Source: Ectothiorhodospira lacustris
Lineage (GTDB): Bacteria > Pseudomonadota > Gammaproteobacteria > Ectothiorhodospirales > Ectothiorhodospiraceae
NCBI RefSeq assembly: GCF_022227845.1
Contig: NZ_JAJNQN010000005.1
Location: 1-64,000, forward strand
Direction: 5' to 3'
Length of the DNA: 64,000 nt
Each line of letters begins with the position of its first letter. Positions within the stretch are counted from its first letter, which is position 1. Position numbers and translations under genes: made by a program. Of the stretch, positions 1 through 8,491 are shown piece after piece. The notes below the pieces were generated by a model that saw nothing but the letters and a program-made list of their open reading frames with translations, did not search any database and had not been told where the DNA came from.

Positions 1-27
1 GGCAGGCAATCCATGAAACACCGCCCC

Positions 28-93
28 CTCTCTCCTTGGAATAGGGAACCACCTTCACGCCTCTCGCCTTGGGATAGGGGGCCACCTTCACTC
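28..93. repeat. Two-copy 33-bp tandem repeat
   Basis: Two imperfect units of about 33 bp, each beginning CTCTC and ending CCACCTTCAC, follow one another directly. The stretch from 1 to 232 holds no gene I can support; it contains this repeat and the palindromic element next to it. Confidence 0.5.
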
Positions 94-135
94 CCTTCTC
101 CCCTCGGGGGAGGAGGGCCGGGGATGAGGGGGAGG
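91..135 (+). repeat. Palindromic intergenic repeat, family A, copy 1
   Basis: A hairpin with arms CCCTTCTCCCC and GGGGGAGGAGGG is followed by CCGGGGATGAGGG. The same hairpin plus tail recurs at 8448-8483 and, inverted, at 52307-52348, so this is a dispersed intergenic repeat family and not a single terminator. It lies downstream of the Fur-family gene. Confidence 0.6.
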
Positions 136-232
136 CACAACCAAGTCACCGTGCCGAAACCTTCCCCTCACCCCGGGGAGGGGCGCTTTTATGCCCGCCC
201 CAACGAACTTCGTATAGAGGTCTTTGCCGCCT

Positions 233-673
233 TCAAACCCGGCGGACCCGGATGACCACATCCACGCCCTCAACCACCATGCCTTCCGGCGCATCAGGCA
301 ACGCCCCCAGCTGCACCTGTCCCGGCGCCACGTCTTCCAGTATGCCGGAGTCGGTGTGGTACATATGATGATGGGGGGTCATATTGGAGTCGTAGAAGAG
401 TCGGGCCGGGTCCACCAAGACCTCCCGAATCAGACCCTTCTTCGCAAACAAGCCCAGCGTGTTATAGACGGTGGCCTTGGACACCAGAGACTCTACTGCG
501 TTGACCTGCACAAGCACCTGATCGGCGCAGACATGCTGCGGCCTCTCGAACAGGGCCATGGCGATGTCCACCCGCTGCTGGGTGGGCGTGATGTGGTGCT
601 CGCGCAGCATCTTTATCACGGCCTCCCGCTCCAGAGCTGCGTTGGGATGTACCTGTCTCATGGGCATAACCAT
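233..673 (-). CDS. Fur-family regulator, Irr/PerR-like
   Basis: 146-residue metal- or haem-responsive repressor of the Fur superfamily. The N-terminal winged helix carries TPTQQRVDIAMALF and the recognition-helix region SKATVYNTL. The dimerisation half contains FYDSNMTPHHHMYH, whose His triplet is typical of Irr-like members. No C-terminal CxxC structural zinc site is present, which also fits Irr/PerR-like proteins better than classical Fur. I chose ATG 673 because a perfect palindrome lies just upstream and the longer frame would run through it; ATG 661 is a possible alternative. It is read divergently from thiS, with tRNA-Gly between. Autoregulation through the palindrome is an inference. 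The regulon cannot be told from sequence. Confidence 0.85.
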   Translation of the reverse strand: MVMPMRQVHPNAALEREAVIKMLREHHITPTQQRVDIAMALFERPQHVCADQVLVQVNAVESLVSKATVYNTLGLFAKKGLIREVLVDPARLFYDSNMTPHHHMYHTDSGILEDVAPGQVQLGALPDAPEGMVVEGVDVVIRVRRV

Positions 674-685
674 CACGATTGCGTT

Positions 686-698
686 TAGACAAAGTCTA
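686..698. promoter_or_regulatory. Candidate autoregulatory operator of the Fur-family gene
   Basis: Perfect inverted repeat TAGAC-AAA-GTCTA centred 19 bp upstream of the chosen start codon. Its place in the leader or promoter of a Fur-superfamily gene suggests the gene's own operator. The sequence is not a canonical Fur box, so the assignment is positional. Confidence 0.45.
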
Positions 699-782
699 GC
701 ACAGAAACCTGGGCGCATCGGCCAGCACAAAGAACGTGAAGGCACTAAAGCCTGAGTCCGGAGGAAGGATACGAAAGGGAAT

Positions 783-856
783 TGGAGCGGGTGATGGGAA
801 TCGAACCCACGTCATCAGCTTGGGAAGCTGAGGTTCTACCATTGAACTACACCCGC
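783..856 (-). tRNA. tRNA-Gly (anticodon CCC)
   Basis: A 74-nt cloverleaf is visible on the minus strand. The acceptor stem is GCGGGTG paired with CACCCGC, the D arm carries GTTCAATGGTAGAAC, the anticodon loop is TTCCCAA giving anticodon CCC, and the T arm carries GGTTCGATTCC. The 3' CCA is encoded. Size and layout match gammaproteobacterial glycine tRNAs that read GGG. Confidence 0.97.
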
Positions 857-867
857 GCAGTGGCCAT

Positions 868-896
868 AGTGTATGCGCTCGGGGTTCGCTTCTCAA
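868..896 (-). promoter_or_regulatory. Sigma-70 promoter of tRNA-Gly
   Basis: On the minus strand, TTGAGA (-35) and TACACT (-10) are separated by exactly 17 nt and end 11 nt before the mature tRNA 5' end. Spacing and position are what a stable-RNA promoter should show. Confidence 0.65.
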
Positions 897-987
897 CGGC
901 TATATGCACGGGGCACTCTGCGCCCCGGAGCTGCTTTACGTTAAGATGTTCGCCCCCAACGATCCGTCTTTTGAAGAACATTCCATA

Positions 988-1188
988 ATGGAAATCATTG
1001 TCAATGGCGAAGCCCGCCAGCTACCGGAGCCGTCCACCGCAGCCACTCTGGTGGAAGCGCTGGGTCTGACCGGACGGCGCCTGGCCATGGAAGTGAACGG
1101 TGAGCTGCTGCCACGCAGCCGGTTCGACACATACCGCTTCAACGCCGGCGATCGCATCGAGATCGTGCAGGCCATCGGTGGCGGTTAA
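988..1188 (+). CDS. thiS: Sulfur-carrier protein ThiS
   Basis: 66-residue ubiquitin-fold protein that carries sulfur as a C-terminal thiocarboxylate for thiazole synthesis in thiamine biosynthesis. The N-terminus [13 protein letters not shown] and the C-terminal ending AIGGG are diagnostic; the terminal glycine is the residue adenylated by ThiF and thiolated. Length is normal for ThiS. The upstream in-frame extension lacks family similarity, so ATG 988 is the start. thiG begins 25 nt downstream, so the two are almost certainly co-transcribed. No TPP riboswitch was recognised upstream. Confidence 0.93.
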   Translation: MEIIVNGEARQLPEPSTAATLVEALGLTGRRLAMEVNGELLPRSRFDTYRFNAGDRIEIVQAIGGG

Positions 1189-1213
1189 TCCTCAACACAT
1201 ACACGGTATCCCC

Positions 1214-2026
1214 ATGTCGACCACAAGCCACTCCCCGGATACGGCTACCGATTCCCCCCTGGTGATCGGTGGCACCACCTATCGCTCCCGCCTGCTGGTA
1301 GGGACCGGTAAATACAAGGACCTGGAAGAAACCCGCCAGGCCACCGAGGCCAGCGGTGCCGAGATCGTCACGGTGGCCATCCGCCGCACCAACATCGGCC
1401 AGAATGCGGGCGAACCCAATCTGCTGGATGTGCTCCCGCCGGATCGCTACACCATTCTGCCCAATACGGCCGGCTGCTATACCGCCGAAGATGCCGTGCG
1501 CACCTGCCGCCTGGCGCGGGAACTGCTGGATGGCCACGACCTGGTGAAACTCGAGGTGCTCGGCGACGAAAAGACCCTCTACCCCGACGTGGTACAAACC
1601 CTGAAGGCTGCGGAAACCCTCGTCGCCGAAGGCTTCAAGGTGATGGTCTATACCAGCGATGACCCGATCCTGGCCAAGCACCTGGAAGACATCGGCTGTG
1701 TGGCCGTCATGCCTCTGGCAGCCCCCATCGGCTCGGGCCTGGGCATCCAGAACCGCTACAACGTGCTGGAGATCGTGGAAAACGCCAATGTGCCCATCCT
1801 GGTGGACGCCGGCGTAGGCACGGCCTCGGATGCGGCCATCGCCATGGAACTGGGTTGCGACGGCGTGCTCATGAATACCGCCATCGCCGCCGCCCGCAAC
1901 CCGGTCCTCATGGCCTCGGCCATGAAACACGCCATCCTGGCCGGTCGCGAAGCCTACCTGGCGGGCCGGATGCCGCGCCGGCGCTATGCCTCCGCCTCGT
2001 CCCCCATCGACGGCACCTTCTTCTAA
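1214..2026 (+). CDS. thiG: Thiazole synthase ThiG
   Basis: 270-residue TIM-barrel enzyme that condenses 1-deoxyxylulose-5-phosphate, dehydroglycine and ThiS thiocarboxylate into the thiazole phosphate of thiamine. Visible family signatures are [17 protein letters not shown] near the N-terminus, the Schiff-base lysine region [27 protein letters not shown], and the phosphate-binding [21 protein letters not shown] 1214 was chosen because similarity begins there; a longer frame overlapping thiS has no support. It sits directly behind thiS and ahead of trmB. Confidence 0.96.
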   Translation: MSTTSHSPDTATDSPLVIGGTTYRSRLLVGTGKYKDLEETRQATEASGAEIVTVAIRRTNIGQNAGEPNLLDVLPPDRYTILPNTAGCYTAEDAVRTCRLARELLDGHDLVKLEVLGDEKTLYPDVVQTLKAAETLVAEGFKVMVYTSDDPILAKHLEDIGCVAVMPLAAPIGSGLGIQNRYNVLEIVENANVPILVDAGVGTASDAAIAMELGCDGVLMNTAIAAARNPVLMASAMKHAILAGREAYLAGRMPRRRYASASSPIDGTFF

Positions 2027-2081
2027 TCCATCGTTACTATCGGCGGGCCCACCCGGGTCCGCCATGGCCTGATCCCGCCTC

Positions 2082-2798
2082 ATGACCAACTCACTGCCTT
2101 TCATGCCCACCACTGACGGCCGTCGCCGGATCCGCAGCTTCGTCCGCCGCGAAGGACGACTGACCACCGGTCAGCAGCGCGCCCTGGATGACCTCTGGCC
2201 GCGCTGGGGGCTGGCATTCACGCCGGAACCCCTGGATCTGCCCGCCCTGTTCGGCCGACAAGCACCGGTCACGCTGGAGATCGGGTTCGGTAACGGGGAA
2301 TCGCTGGCACGGATGGCCGCCGAAGACCCGGACCGGAACTTCATCGGCGTGGAAGTCCATCGCCCCGGCGTCGGCCATCTGCTGCAACACATCGAAACCC
2401 TGGGGCTGACCAACCTGCGGGTAGCCTGCCACGATGCGGTGGAAGTCCTGAAGCTGCAGATCCCGGCAGGATCCCTGGACCGGATACAGATCTATTTCCC
2501 CGACCCCTGGCCGAAGAAGCGCCATCACAAACGGCGCCTGGTACAGCCGACCTTCGTGGCATTGCTGGGATCACGCCTGCGGGCAAGCGGCCTGCTGCAC
2601 CTGGCCACCGACTGGGAACCCTACGCCGAACACATGCTGACGGTGATGAATCAGGCCGCCGGATTCCGCAACCTGGCCGGCGAGGGTTTCAGCCCCCGCC
2701 CCGAATACCGCCCGCTGACCAAATTCGAGCAACGAGGGCAACGGCTGGGACACGGCGTGTGGGATGTCATGTTCACCAGGGAACCGGGCGCTACTTGA
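2082..2798 (+). CDS. trmB: tRNA (guanine-N7-)-methyltransferase TrmB
   Basis: 238-residue SAM-dependent enzyme that makes m7G46 in tRNA variable loops. The SAM-binding motif is [11 protein letters not shown] and the substrate/catalytic block is [17 protein letters not shown], both hallmarks of TrmB. The C-terminal [19 protein letters not shown] is also characteristic. Length matches bacterial TrmB. It starts 55 nt after thiG, and its last 8 nt overlap the convergent universal-stress gene. Confidence 0.96.
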   Translation: MTNSLPFMPTTDGRRRIRSFVRREGRLTTGQQRALDDLWPRWGLAFTPEPLDLPALFGRQAPVTLEIGFGNGESLARMAAEDPDRNFIGVEVHRPGVGHLLQHIETLGLTNLRVACHDAVEVLKLQIPAGSLDRIQIYFPDPWPKKRHHKRRLVQPTFVALLGSRLRASGLLHLATDWEPYAEHMLTVMNQAAGFRNLAGEGFSPRPEYRPLTKFEQRGQRLGHGVWDVMFTREPGAT

Positions 2799-3645
2799 CC
2801 ACCAGCACCGGACAGGGGGCATGACCGATGACCCGTTCGGAGACACTGCCCATGAACAGGCGCTTGAGACCTGTGCGGCCGTGGCTGCCGACGACGATCA
2901 GATCCGCACCCCGGCCGCGGGCCACATCCACGATCACCGCATCCGGCCGCCCCTGTTCCACCATACCCTCCAGCCCGGCACCCCGCCCCCGACGTTCCCG
3001 CATCAGGGTATCCAGTACGCGCTGCACCGTCTGACCGGCCTCTGCACGGCGCTCCTCGTCCAGATCCGCTGAAGTGACCGTCAGCACCGTCAGCGGCAGT
3101 TCACAAACCTCAGACAGGTGCGCTGCCGCCACGCAGGCGGCATCCCCCAGGCGGGACCCATCCGTCGCCACCAGAATTCGGCGGCGGGGACGATCCGCTC
3201 CCTGGGCGGCCACCAGCACACTGCAGGGGGCATGACCGATGATCCTGGCGGTGGAATCCCCCACCATCAGGCGGGCCAGGTCACTGCGCTGCCGACACCC
3301 CACCACGATGCAGTCCACACGCTTTTCCTCCGCCGCCTGCACCACGGGCAGATAGGCATCCACGCCGTGGCGGATCACAGTTTCGCAGCCAATGCCCATA
3401 TCCACGGCTCGCTTACGCAAGAGTTCCAGATCATCCCGAGCGGCCGCCGTCTCATCCGCCACCCGGTCGGGCGCCATGGATTCGTATTCCGGATTGGTCA
3501 GCACCACCCGCATGAGGATGAGTCGGGACTCGCACCGGGATGCCGCGCCCAGCGCCACGGCCTCGGCACCGGCGCTGCATTCCGTACCGTCGGTTGCCAG
3601 CAGCAGGGTCTGGAACCGCCCCACGGGGGAGAGCTGTGAGTCCAT
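2791..3645 (-). CDS. Tandem universal stress protein (UspA family)
   Basis: 284 residues made of two Usp domains. Domain 1 (about 11-148) ends [12 protein letters not shown] and has the degenerate loop [18 protein letters not shown]. Domain 2 (about 154-284) ends [11 protein letters not shown] and has the full ATP-binding pattern [19 protein letters not shown]. This suggests nucleotide binding by domain 2 and perhaps weaker binding by domain 1. Tandem Usp proteins are cytosolic stress-survival factors with poorly defined biochemistry. The gene is convergent with trmB and divergent from the SLC13 permease. Confidence 0.9.
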   Translation of the reverse strand: MDSQLSPVGRFQTLLLATDGTECSAGAEAVALGAASRCESRLILMRVVLTNPEYESMAPDRVADETAAARDDLELLRKRAVDMGIGCETVIRHGVDAYLPVVQAAEEKRVDCIVVGCRQRSDLARLMVGDSTARIIGHAPCSVLVAAQGADRPRRRILVATDGSRLGDAACVAAAHLSEVCELPLTVLTVTSADLDEERRAEAGQTVQRVLDTLMRERRGRGAGLEGMVEQGRPDAVIVDVARGRGADLIVVGSHGRTGLKRLFMGSVSERVIGHAPCPVLVVK

Positions 3646-3822
3646 GGCAGGGGTCTCTTAACAAAGGATTCTGTCAGATGAGCATAGCGAACTTGCAGAC
3701 CTTCGGACCAGAGGCGACGCCGCACCCGAGGCGCCAAGAGAACAGTTGCATTTCGGGAATACAGTGAAATAATGGAAAGGTTTGGCGCATATATACCATA
3801 ATCTAATACGCATATAATCGAT

Positions 3823-5661
3823 ATGGAATCACTGGTTCTAACACCGCAGATGATGGTGGTCCTGGGGCTACTGGGACTCACCGTCGTGCTCTTTGTCACC
3901 GAAGTGGTTCGAGTGGACGTGGCGGCCATCTGCATCATGGTGCTGCTGGGCCTGATGAGCCTGGTACCGGGCCTGCACGACGTCACCGATGTCCAGAACC
4001 TGTTCAACGGGTTTGCCAGCAACGCGGTCATGTCCATCATCGCGGTCATGATCATCGGGGCCGGGCTGGACAAGACCGGCGTCATGACCCATGTAGCCGG
4101 CTTCATCATGAAGATCGGCGGGCACACGGAGCGACGCATCTTGCCCATGGTGTCCGGCGCTGTGGGCGTCATCTCCAGCTTCATGCAGAACGTGGGCGCC
4201 GCCGCCCTGTTCATCCCCGTGGTCTCCCGGATCAGCGCCCGTACCGGGCTAAACATGTCCCGCCTGCTCATGCCCATGGGGTTTTGCGCCATTCTCGGGG
4301 GCACGATCACCATGGTGGGCTCCAGCCCCCTGATCCTGCTCAACGACCTGCTGCCGGAGGGCATGGAGCCCTTCCAGCTCTTTGACGTGACCCCCATCGG
4401 GCTCGCCCTGGTAGCCACCGGGATTCTCTATTTCGTCCTGCTGGGGCGCTACGTCCTGCCTGTCACAAAGGGGGAAAGCACCAACGCGGAAAGTACCGAG
4501 GCCTATTTCCAGCGGGTCTACGGCCTGGACTTCGTGATCCGGGAAATGCGCCTGAGCGACGGTAGCCACCTGGCAGGCCAGACCGTCGGTGATCTGGAAC
4601 GGGAGTTTCCCATCATCATCGTGGCCACGTTCATGAACGGCGAGCGCCGGATCGGCCCCTGGAGCGGCCTGGCCATCGAGCCCAATGCCCATCTGGCCCT
4701 GCTGGGGCGCCATGAGGCGCTGGAGGCCTTTGCCGCCAGGACCGGCAACCGGCTCAGCGACCGACTGGATATCTTCGCCGATGCCCTGGCCCCCAACCGG
4801 TCCGGGATCGGCGAGGTGGTGATCCCGCCCAGTTCCCACCTGGTGGGCCGCTCCGTCACCGACATTGCCATGCGCAAGACCTACGGGCTGTCGGTGCTGG
4901 GCATTCATCGGGGCGAGGAAACCATCCGCCAGGGCCTGCGAGAAGTTCCACTCCAGGCGGGGGATGCCCTGGTCTGCCATTGCCGCTGGGACTCGCTGGC
5001 CCGAATCGAGAAGGACCGGGACTTCGTGGTCATCACCAGCGACTACCCCCACGAGGAGTTGCGCCCCCAGAAGGTGCATTTTGCCCTGACCTTCTTTCTC
5101 ATCACCCTGACCCTGATCCTGTTCACCGAGCTGCGTCTGTCGGTGGCCCTGCTCACGGGGGCCGTGGGCATGATCCTCACCGGCGTGCTGAGCATCGATG
5201 AGGCCTACCGGGCAGTGAGCTGGAAGACGGTCTTCCTGCTGGCCAGCCTCATCCCCCTGGGCGCCGCCGTGGATCAGACCGGTACCGCCGCCTGGATCGC
5301 CCAACAGACCCTGTCTCTGCTCGGCCAGGTATCTCCCTGGATTTTGCAGGCCACCATGGCCATACTGGCCACGTTCTTCACCTTGGTGATGTCCAACGTG
5401 GGAGCCACGGTGCTACTGGTTCCGCTGGCGGTGAGCTTTGCCGTCGCGGCACAAGGCATGGGCATGGACGCGGACCCGAGGGTGTTCGCCCTCACCGTGG
5501 CCATCGCCACCTCCAATTCTTTCCTCATCCCCACGCACCAGGTCAACGCCTTGATCATGGGTCCCGGTGGCTACCGGGTTATGGACTTCGTGAGGGCGGG
5601 GAGCATCATGACGATTCTGTTCCTGATCGTATCGCTGGTGATGCTGAACCTGGTGTTCTAG
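3823..5661 (+). CDS. SLC13-family permease with two TrkA-C (RCK_C) domains
   Basis: 612-residue inner-membrane transporter. Hydrophobic segments occupy about 1-215 and 415-612. The cytosolic middle (about 215-405) holds two RCK_C/TrkA-C-like domains, the second beginning near GEVVIPPSSHLVGRSVTDI. The repeated re-entrant signatures are MQNVGAAALFIPVV in the first half and MSNVGATVLLVPLAVS in the second, with ATSNSFLIPTHQVN near the end. Relatives move sulfate, dicarboxylates or other anions; the substrate is not deducible. The AT-rich region just before the ATG contains TATAAT at 3813-3818, very close to the start codon. prk follows 128 nt later. Confidence 0.88.
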   Translation: MESLVLTPQMMVVLGLLGLTVVLFVTEVVRVDVAAICIMVLLGLMSLVPGLHDVTDVQNLFNGFASNAVMSIIAVMIIGAGLDKTGVMTHVAGFIMKIGGHTERRILPMVSGAVGVISSFMQNVGAAALFIPVVSRISARTGLNMSRLLMPMGFCAILGGTITMVGSSPLILLNDLLPEGMEPFQLFDVTPIGLALVATGILYFVLLGRYVLPVTKGESTNAESTEAYFQRVYGLDFVIREMRLSDGSHLAGQTVGDLEREFPIIIVATFMNGERRIGPWSGLAIEPNAHLALLGRHEALEAFAARTGNRLSDRLDIFADALAPNRSGIGEVVIPPSSHLVGRSVTDIAMRKTYGLSVLGIHRGEETIRQGLREVPLQAGDALVCHCRWDSLARIEKDRDFVVITSDYPHEELRPQKVHFALTFFLITLTLILFTELRLSVALLTGAVGMILTGVLSIDEAYRAVSWKTVFLLASLIPLGAAVDQTGTAAWIAQQTLSLLGQVSPWILQATMAILATFFTLVMSNVGATVLLVPLAVSFAVAAQGMGMDADPRVFALTVAIATSNSFLIPTHQVNALIMGPGGYRVMDFVRAGSIMTILFLIVSLVMLNLVF

Positions 5662-5789
5662 GCGCATCCCGATACGAGGCAGGACTCACGACGTGCACAC
5701 GATAACAAGGCGCACGGCCCCGGCCACTGGTGCGCCGCAAAAAATAATGGGTCGCAGACTTTTACCATCAAGCAAAGAGGAGTCAGAAC

Positions 5790-6680
5790 ATGTCGAAGAA
5801 ACATCCCATCGTGGCCGTCACAGGCTCATCCGGCGCCGGCACTTCCACCGTCAAAAACGCCTTTGAGCACATTTTCCGCCGCGAACACATCAACCCGGTG
5901 GTCATCGAGGGTGACAGTTTCCATCGCTACAACCGGACGGAAATGAAGCAGGCGATGAAAGAGGCGGGCACCCGGGGCAACAATCATTTCAGCCACTTCG
6001 GCCCCGATGCCAACCTGTTCGACAAGCTGGAGGAACTGTTCAAGACCTACGGCGAAACGGGTACCGGCAAAAAGCGCTACTACATCCACAATGATGATGA
6101 GGCCGCCCATCACAATGCCCGCCTCAACAGCAACCTCAAGCCCGGCGAATTCACCTCCTGGGAAGATATTACCGACGGTACGGACCTGATGTTCTATGAG
6201 GGCCTGCACGGCCTGGTGAAGGATGGTGACGTGGACGTATCCCGGCATGTGGACCTGGGCATCGGCGTGGTCCCCATCGTCAATCTGGAGTGGATTCAGA
6301 AGATCTTCCGTGACAACGCGGAACGAGGTTACACCGCCGAGGCCATCGTCGACACCATGCTGCGGCGCATGCCCGACTACGTGAACTTCATCACCCCGCA
6401 GTTCTCCCGCACCGACATCAACTTCCAGCGGGTGCCCACGGTAGACACATCCAACCCGTTCATTGCCCGCGACATCCCCACCCCGGACGAAAGCCTGGTG
6501 GTGATCCGCTTCCGCGATCCCAAGCGCTTCGGGGTGGATTTCGTCTACCTGCTGAACATGATCCATGACTCCTTCATGTCACGGCGCAACACCATCGTGG
6601 TGCCCGGCGGCAAGATGGGGCTGGCCATGGAAATCATCCTGGCCCCCATCATCCGCGACCTGCTGGAAAAACGCAGATAA
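5790..6680 (+). CDS. prk: Phosphoribulokinase
   Basis: 296-residue kinase phosphorylating ribulose-5-phosphate to ribulose-1,5-bisphosphate, the CO2 acceptor of the Calvin-Benson cycle. The N-terminal P-loop is VTGSSGAGTSTVK, followed by VIEGDSFHRYNRTEM with the catalytic Asp. FYEGLHGLV and LEWIQKIFRDN are further family blocks. Length matches the octameric proteobacterial class I enzyme. A good Shine-Dalgarno (AGAGGAG) precedes the ATG. No RuBisCO or other cbb gene is in the window, so prk is unlinked here. Its presence is the main evidence for an autotrophic host. Confidence 0.97.
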   Translation: MSKKHPIVAVTGSSGAGTSTVKNAFEHIFRREHINPVVIEGDSFHRYNRTEMKQAMKEAGTRGNNHFSHFGPDANLFDKLEELFKTYGETGTGKKRYYIHNDDEAAHHNARLNSNLKPGEFTSWEDITDGTDLMFYEGLHGLVKDGDVDVSRHVDLGIGVVPIVNLEWIQKIFRDNAERGYTAEAIVDTMLRRMPDYVNFITPQFSRTDINFQRVPTVDTSNPFIARDIPTPDESLVVIRFRDPKRFGVDFVYLLNMIHDSFMSRRNTIVVPGGKMGLAMEIILAPIIRDLLEKRR

Positions 6681-6703
6681 GTCCCGTCACGCCCGGCATC
6701 GCA

Positions 6704-6727
6704 GGGGACTTCCACGCGGGAGTCCCC
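6704..6727 (+). terminator. Hairpin downstream of prk
   Basis: Inverted repeat GGGGACT/AGTCCCC with a 10-nt loop, 24 nt after the prk stop codon. No U-tract follows, so termination or 3'-end protection is only a suggestion. Confidence 0.35.
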
Positions 6728-6821
6728 GACGAATACCCATCACGGACAGACCCATTGCCGTGTCATTGCGCACATCCTGGATTACCATGCCCTGAACGCT
6801 TGAACCGGACAGGAGAAGATC

Positions 6822-7856
6822 ATGCAATACAGGCCTCTGGGCACCTCGGATATCACGGTGAGCGAACTCTGCCTGGGCACCATGACCTGGGGCGAACAGA
6901 ATACCGAAGCCGAGGCCTACAGCCAGCTGGACATGGCAGTGGACCACGGCATCAACTTCATCGACACGGCGGAACTCTACCCGGTCCCTCCCGGCGCGGA
7001 GACCCAGGGCCGTACCGAAACCTACCTGGGCAACTGGCTGGCCCGGCGGGGAAGCCGTGATGACCTGGTGATCGCCACCAAGGCCGCCGGCCCCGGCAGC
7101 GAGCTGGGGCATATCCGCGGCGGCCCCCGCCATGACCGCGCCCACCTGGAGCAGGCCCTGCACGACAGCCTCCAGCGTCTGCAGACCGACTACGTGGACC
7201 TGTACCAGATCCACTGGCCCATGCGCAGCACCAACTACTTCGGCAAGCTGGCCTATGAGCACCAACCGGAAACGGATGACACTCCCATCGCCGAAACGCT
7301 GGCAGTGCTGGGAGATCTGGTCAAGGCGGGCAAGGTGCGCACCGTCGGCATTTCCAATGAGACACCCTGGGGCCTGATGGAATACCTGCGCGTGGCCGAG
7401 CGCCAGGACTTGCCTCGCGTCGTCTCCATCCAGAACCCCTACAACCTGCTCAACCGCAGTTTCGAAGTGGGGCTGGCGGAAATGGCGCACCGGGAACAAG
7501 TGGGGCTGCTGGCCTATTCACCCATGGCCTTCGGCGCCCTGAGCGGCAAATATCTGGAGTCCCCGCCCGCAGATGGTCGCCTGAGCCTGTTCTCCCGGTT
7601 TTCCCGCTACTCCGGGGAACACGGCGTAGCGGCCATCCGCGCCTATGTGGACATCGCCCGGCGCCACGGGCTGTCACCGGCCCAAATGGCACTGGCCTTC
7701 GTCAACAGCCGCGGCTTTTTGACCAGCAACATCATCGGCGCCACCCGACTGGATCAACTGGAAGAAAACATCGCCAGCCTGGACATCACATTGAGCGAAG
7801 CCGTCCTGGTGGAGATCGAGGCGGTGCACCAGCGCCACACCATCCCCTGCCCATGA
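6822..7856 (+). CDS. tas: NADPH-dependent aldo-keto reductase, Tas family
   Basis: 344-residue cytosolic oxidoreductase of the aldo-keto reductase superfamily, close in length and throughout its sequence to E. coli Tas. Recognisable blocks are LGTMTWGEQNTEAEA, INFIDTAELYPVPP with catalytic Asp and Tyr, ETYLGNWLARRGSRDDL with ATKAAGP (catalytic Lys), QTDYVDLYQIHWP (catalytic His), IQNPYNLLNRSFEVGLAE, and the NADP-binding region near ALAFVNSRGFLTSNIIGATR. A strong ribosome site AGGAG precedes ATG 6822. The physiological substrate is unknown. A thioredoxin-like gene follows 25 nt later, so a two-gene operon is likely. Confidence 0.9.
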   Translation: MQYRPLGTSDITVSELCLGTMTWGEQNTEAEAYSQLDMAVDHGINFIDTAELYPVPPGAETQGRTETYLGNWLARRGSRDDLVIATKAAGPGSELGHIRGGPRHDRAHLEQALHDSLQRLQTDYVDLYQIHWPMRSTNYFGKLAYEHQPETDDTPIAETLAVLGDLVKAGKVRTVGISNETPWGLMEYLRVAERQDLPRVVSIQNPYNLLNRSFEVGLAEMAHREQVGLLAYSPMAFGALSGKYLESPPADGRLSLFSRFSRYSGEHGVAAIRAYVDIARRHGLSPAQMALAFVNSRGFLTSNIIGATRLDQLEENIASLDITLSEAVLVEIEAVHQRHTIPCP

Positions 7857-7881
7857 CGTCATCACGAGGAGGACACACACC

Positions 7882-8439
7882 ATGGCAAGAACAGAATCCA
7901 AGATGCTGGAACTGGGCACCCCGGCCCCGGCATTCCACCTGCCCGACCCGAGCACTGGCCGGCAGGTATCCCTGGATGACTTCCCCGATGCCCGGGGCTA
8001 TGTTATCGCCTTCATCTGCAATCACTGCCCCTTCGTGCAGCTGATCCGTCATGAATTTGCCCGTTTCGGCCGAACCTATACCGACAAGGGGCTGGCGGTC
8101 ATCGCCATCAATGCCAATGATGTCGAGAACTACCCGGAAGACAGCCCGGAGAAGATGCAAGACGAGGCCCGTCGTTTCGGCTACACCTTCCCCTACCTGT
8201 TCGACGAGACCCAGGCGGTGGCCAGGGCCTATGATGCCGCCTGCACGCCGGATTTTTATCTGTTCGACGCAGACCGCCGTCTGTTCTACCGGGGACAGTT
8301 CGATGCCTCCCGCCCCGGCAGCGACATCCCGGTCACCGGCGAAGACCTGCGCGCCGCCGCCGATGCCCTGCTGGCAGGGCAGCCGGCGCCGCAGGAGCAG
8401 AAGCCCAGTCTGGGCTGTAACATCAAGTGGAAGGAATAG
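7882..8439 (+). CDS. Thioredoxin-fold peroxiredoxin-like protein (CNHCP motif)
   Basis: 185-residue AhpC/TSA-Redoxin family protein. The active-site region is FICNHCPFVQL, a CxxC redox pair where peroxiredoxins have one Cys. CTPDFYLFD carries the cis-Pro loop and the conserved C-terminal tail PSLGCNIKWK adds another Cys. No signal peptide is visible, so it is probably cytosolic. Members are common beside oxidoreductases but their reductant and target are undefined. It lies 25 nt behind tas with an AGGAGG-type ribosome site. Confidence 0.85.
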   Translation: MARTESKMLELGTPAPAFHLPDPSTGRQVSLDDFPDARGYVIAFICNHCPFVQLIRHEFARFGRTYTDKGLAVIAINANDVENYPEDSPEKMQDEARRFGYTFPYLFDETQAVARAYDAACTPDFYLFDADRRLFYRGQFDASRPGSDIPVTGEDLRAAADALLAGQPAPQEQKPSLGCNIKWKE

Positions 8440-8447
8440 TACCAGCC

Positions 8448-8483
8448 ACCCTTCTCCCCTTTTGGGGAGAAGGGTCGGGGATG
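8448..8483 (+). repeat. Palindromic intergenic repeat, family A, copy 2
   Basis: Perfect 12-bp stem ACCCTTCTCCCC/GGGGAGAAGGGT with a TTTT loop, followed by CGGGGATGG. It belongs to the same family as the elements at 91-135 and 52307-52348. It may also act as a terminator between the convergent flanking genes. Confidence 0.65.
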
Positions 8484-8491
8484 GAGAGCCG

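Noticed and set aside
904-987. TPP riboswitch upstream of thiS
   Set aside because: Only a small CGGGGC/GCCCCG hairpin is visible; conserved THI-box sequences were not found.
1139-2167. 342-codon minus-strand frame opposite thiG
   Set aside because: Shadow frame of a GC-rich gene; same reasoning applies to the long frames opposite rbbA (25196-27826), glmS-glmU (52269-53600) and the atp genes.
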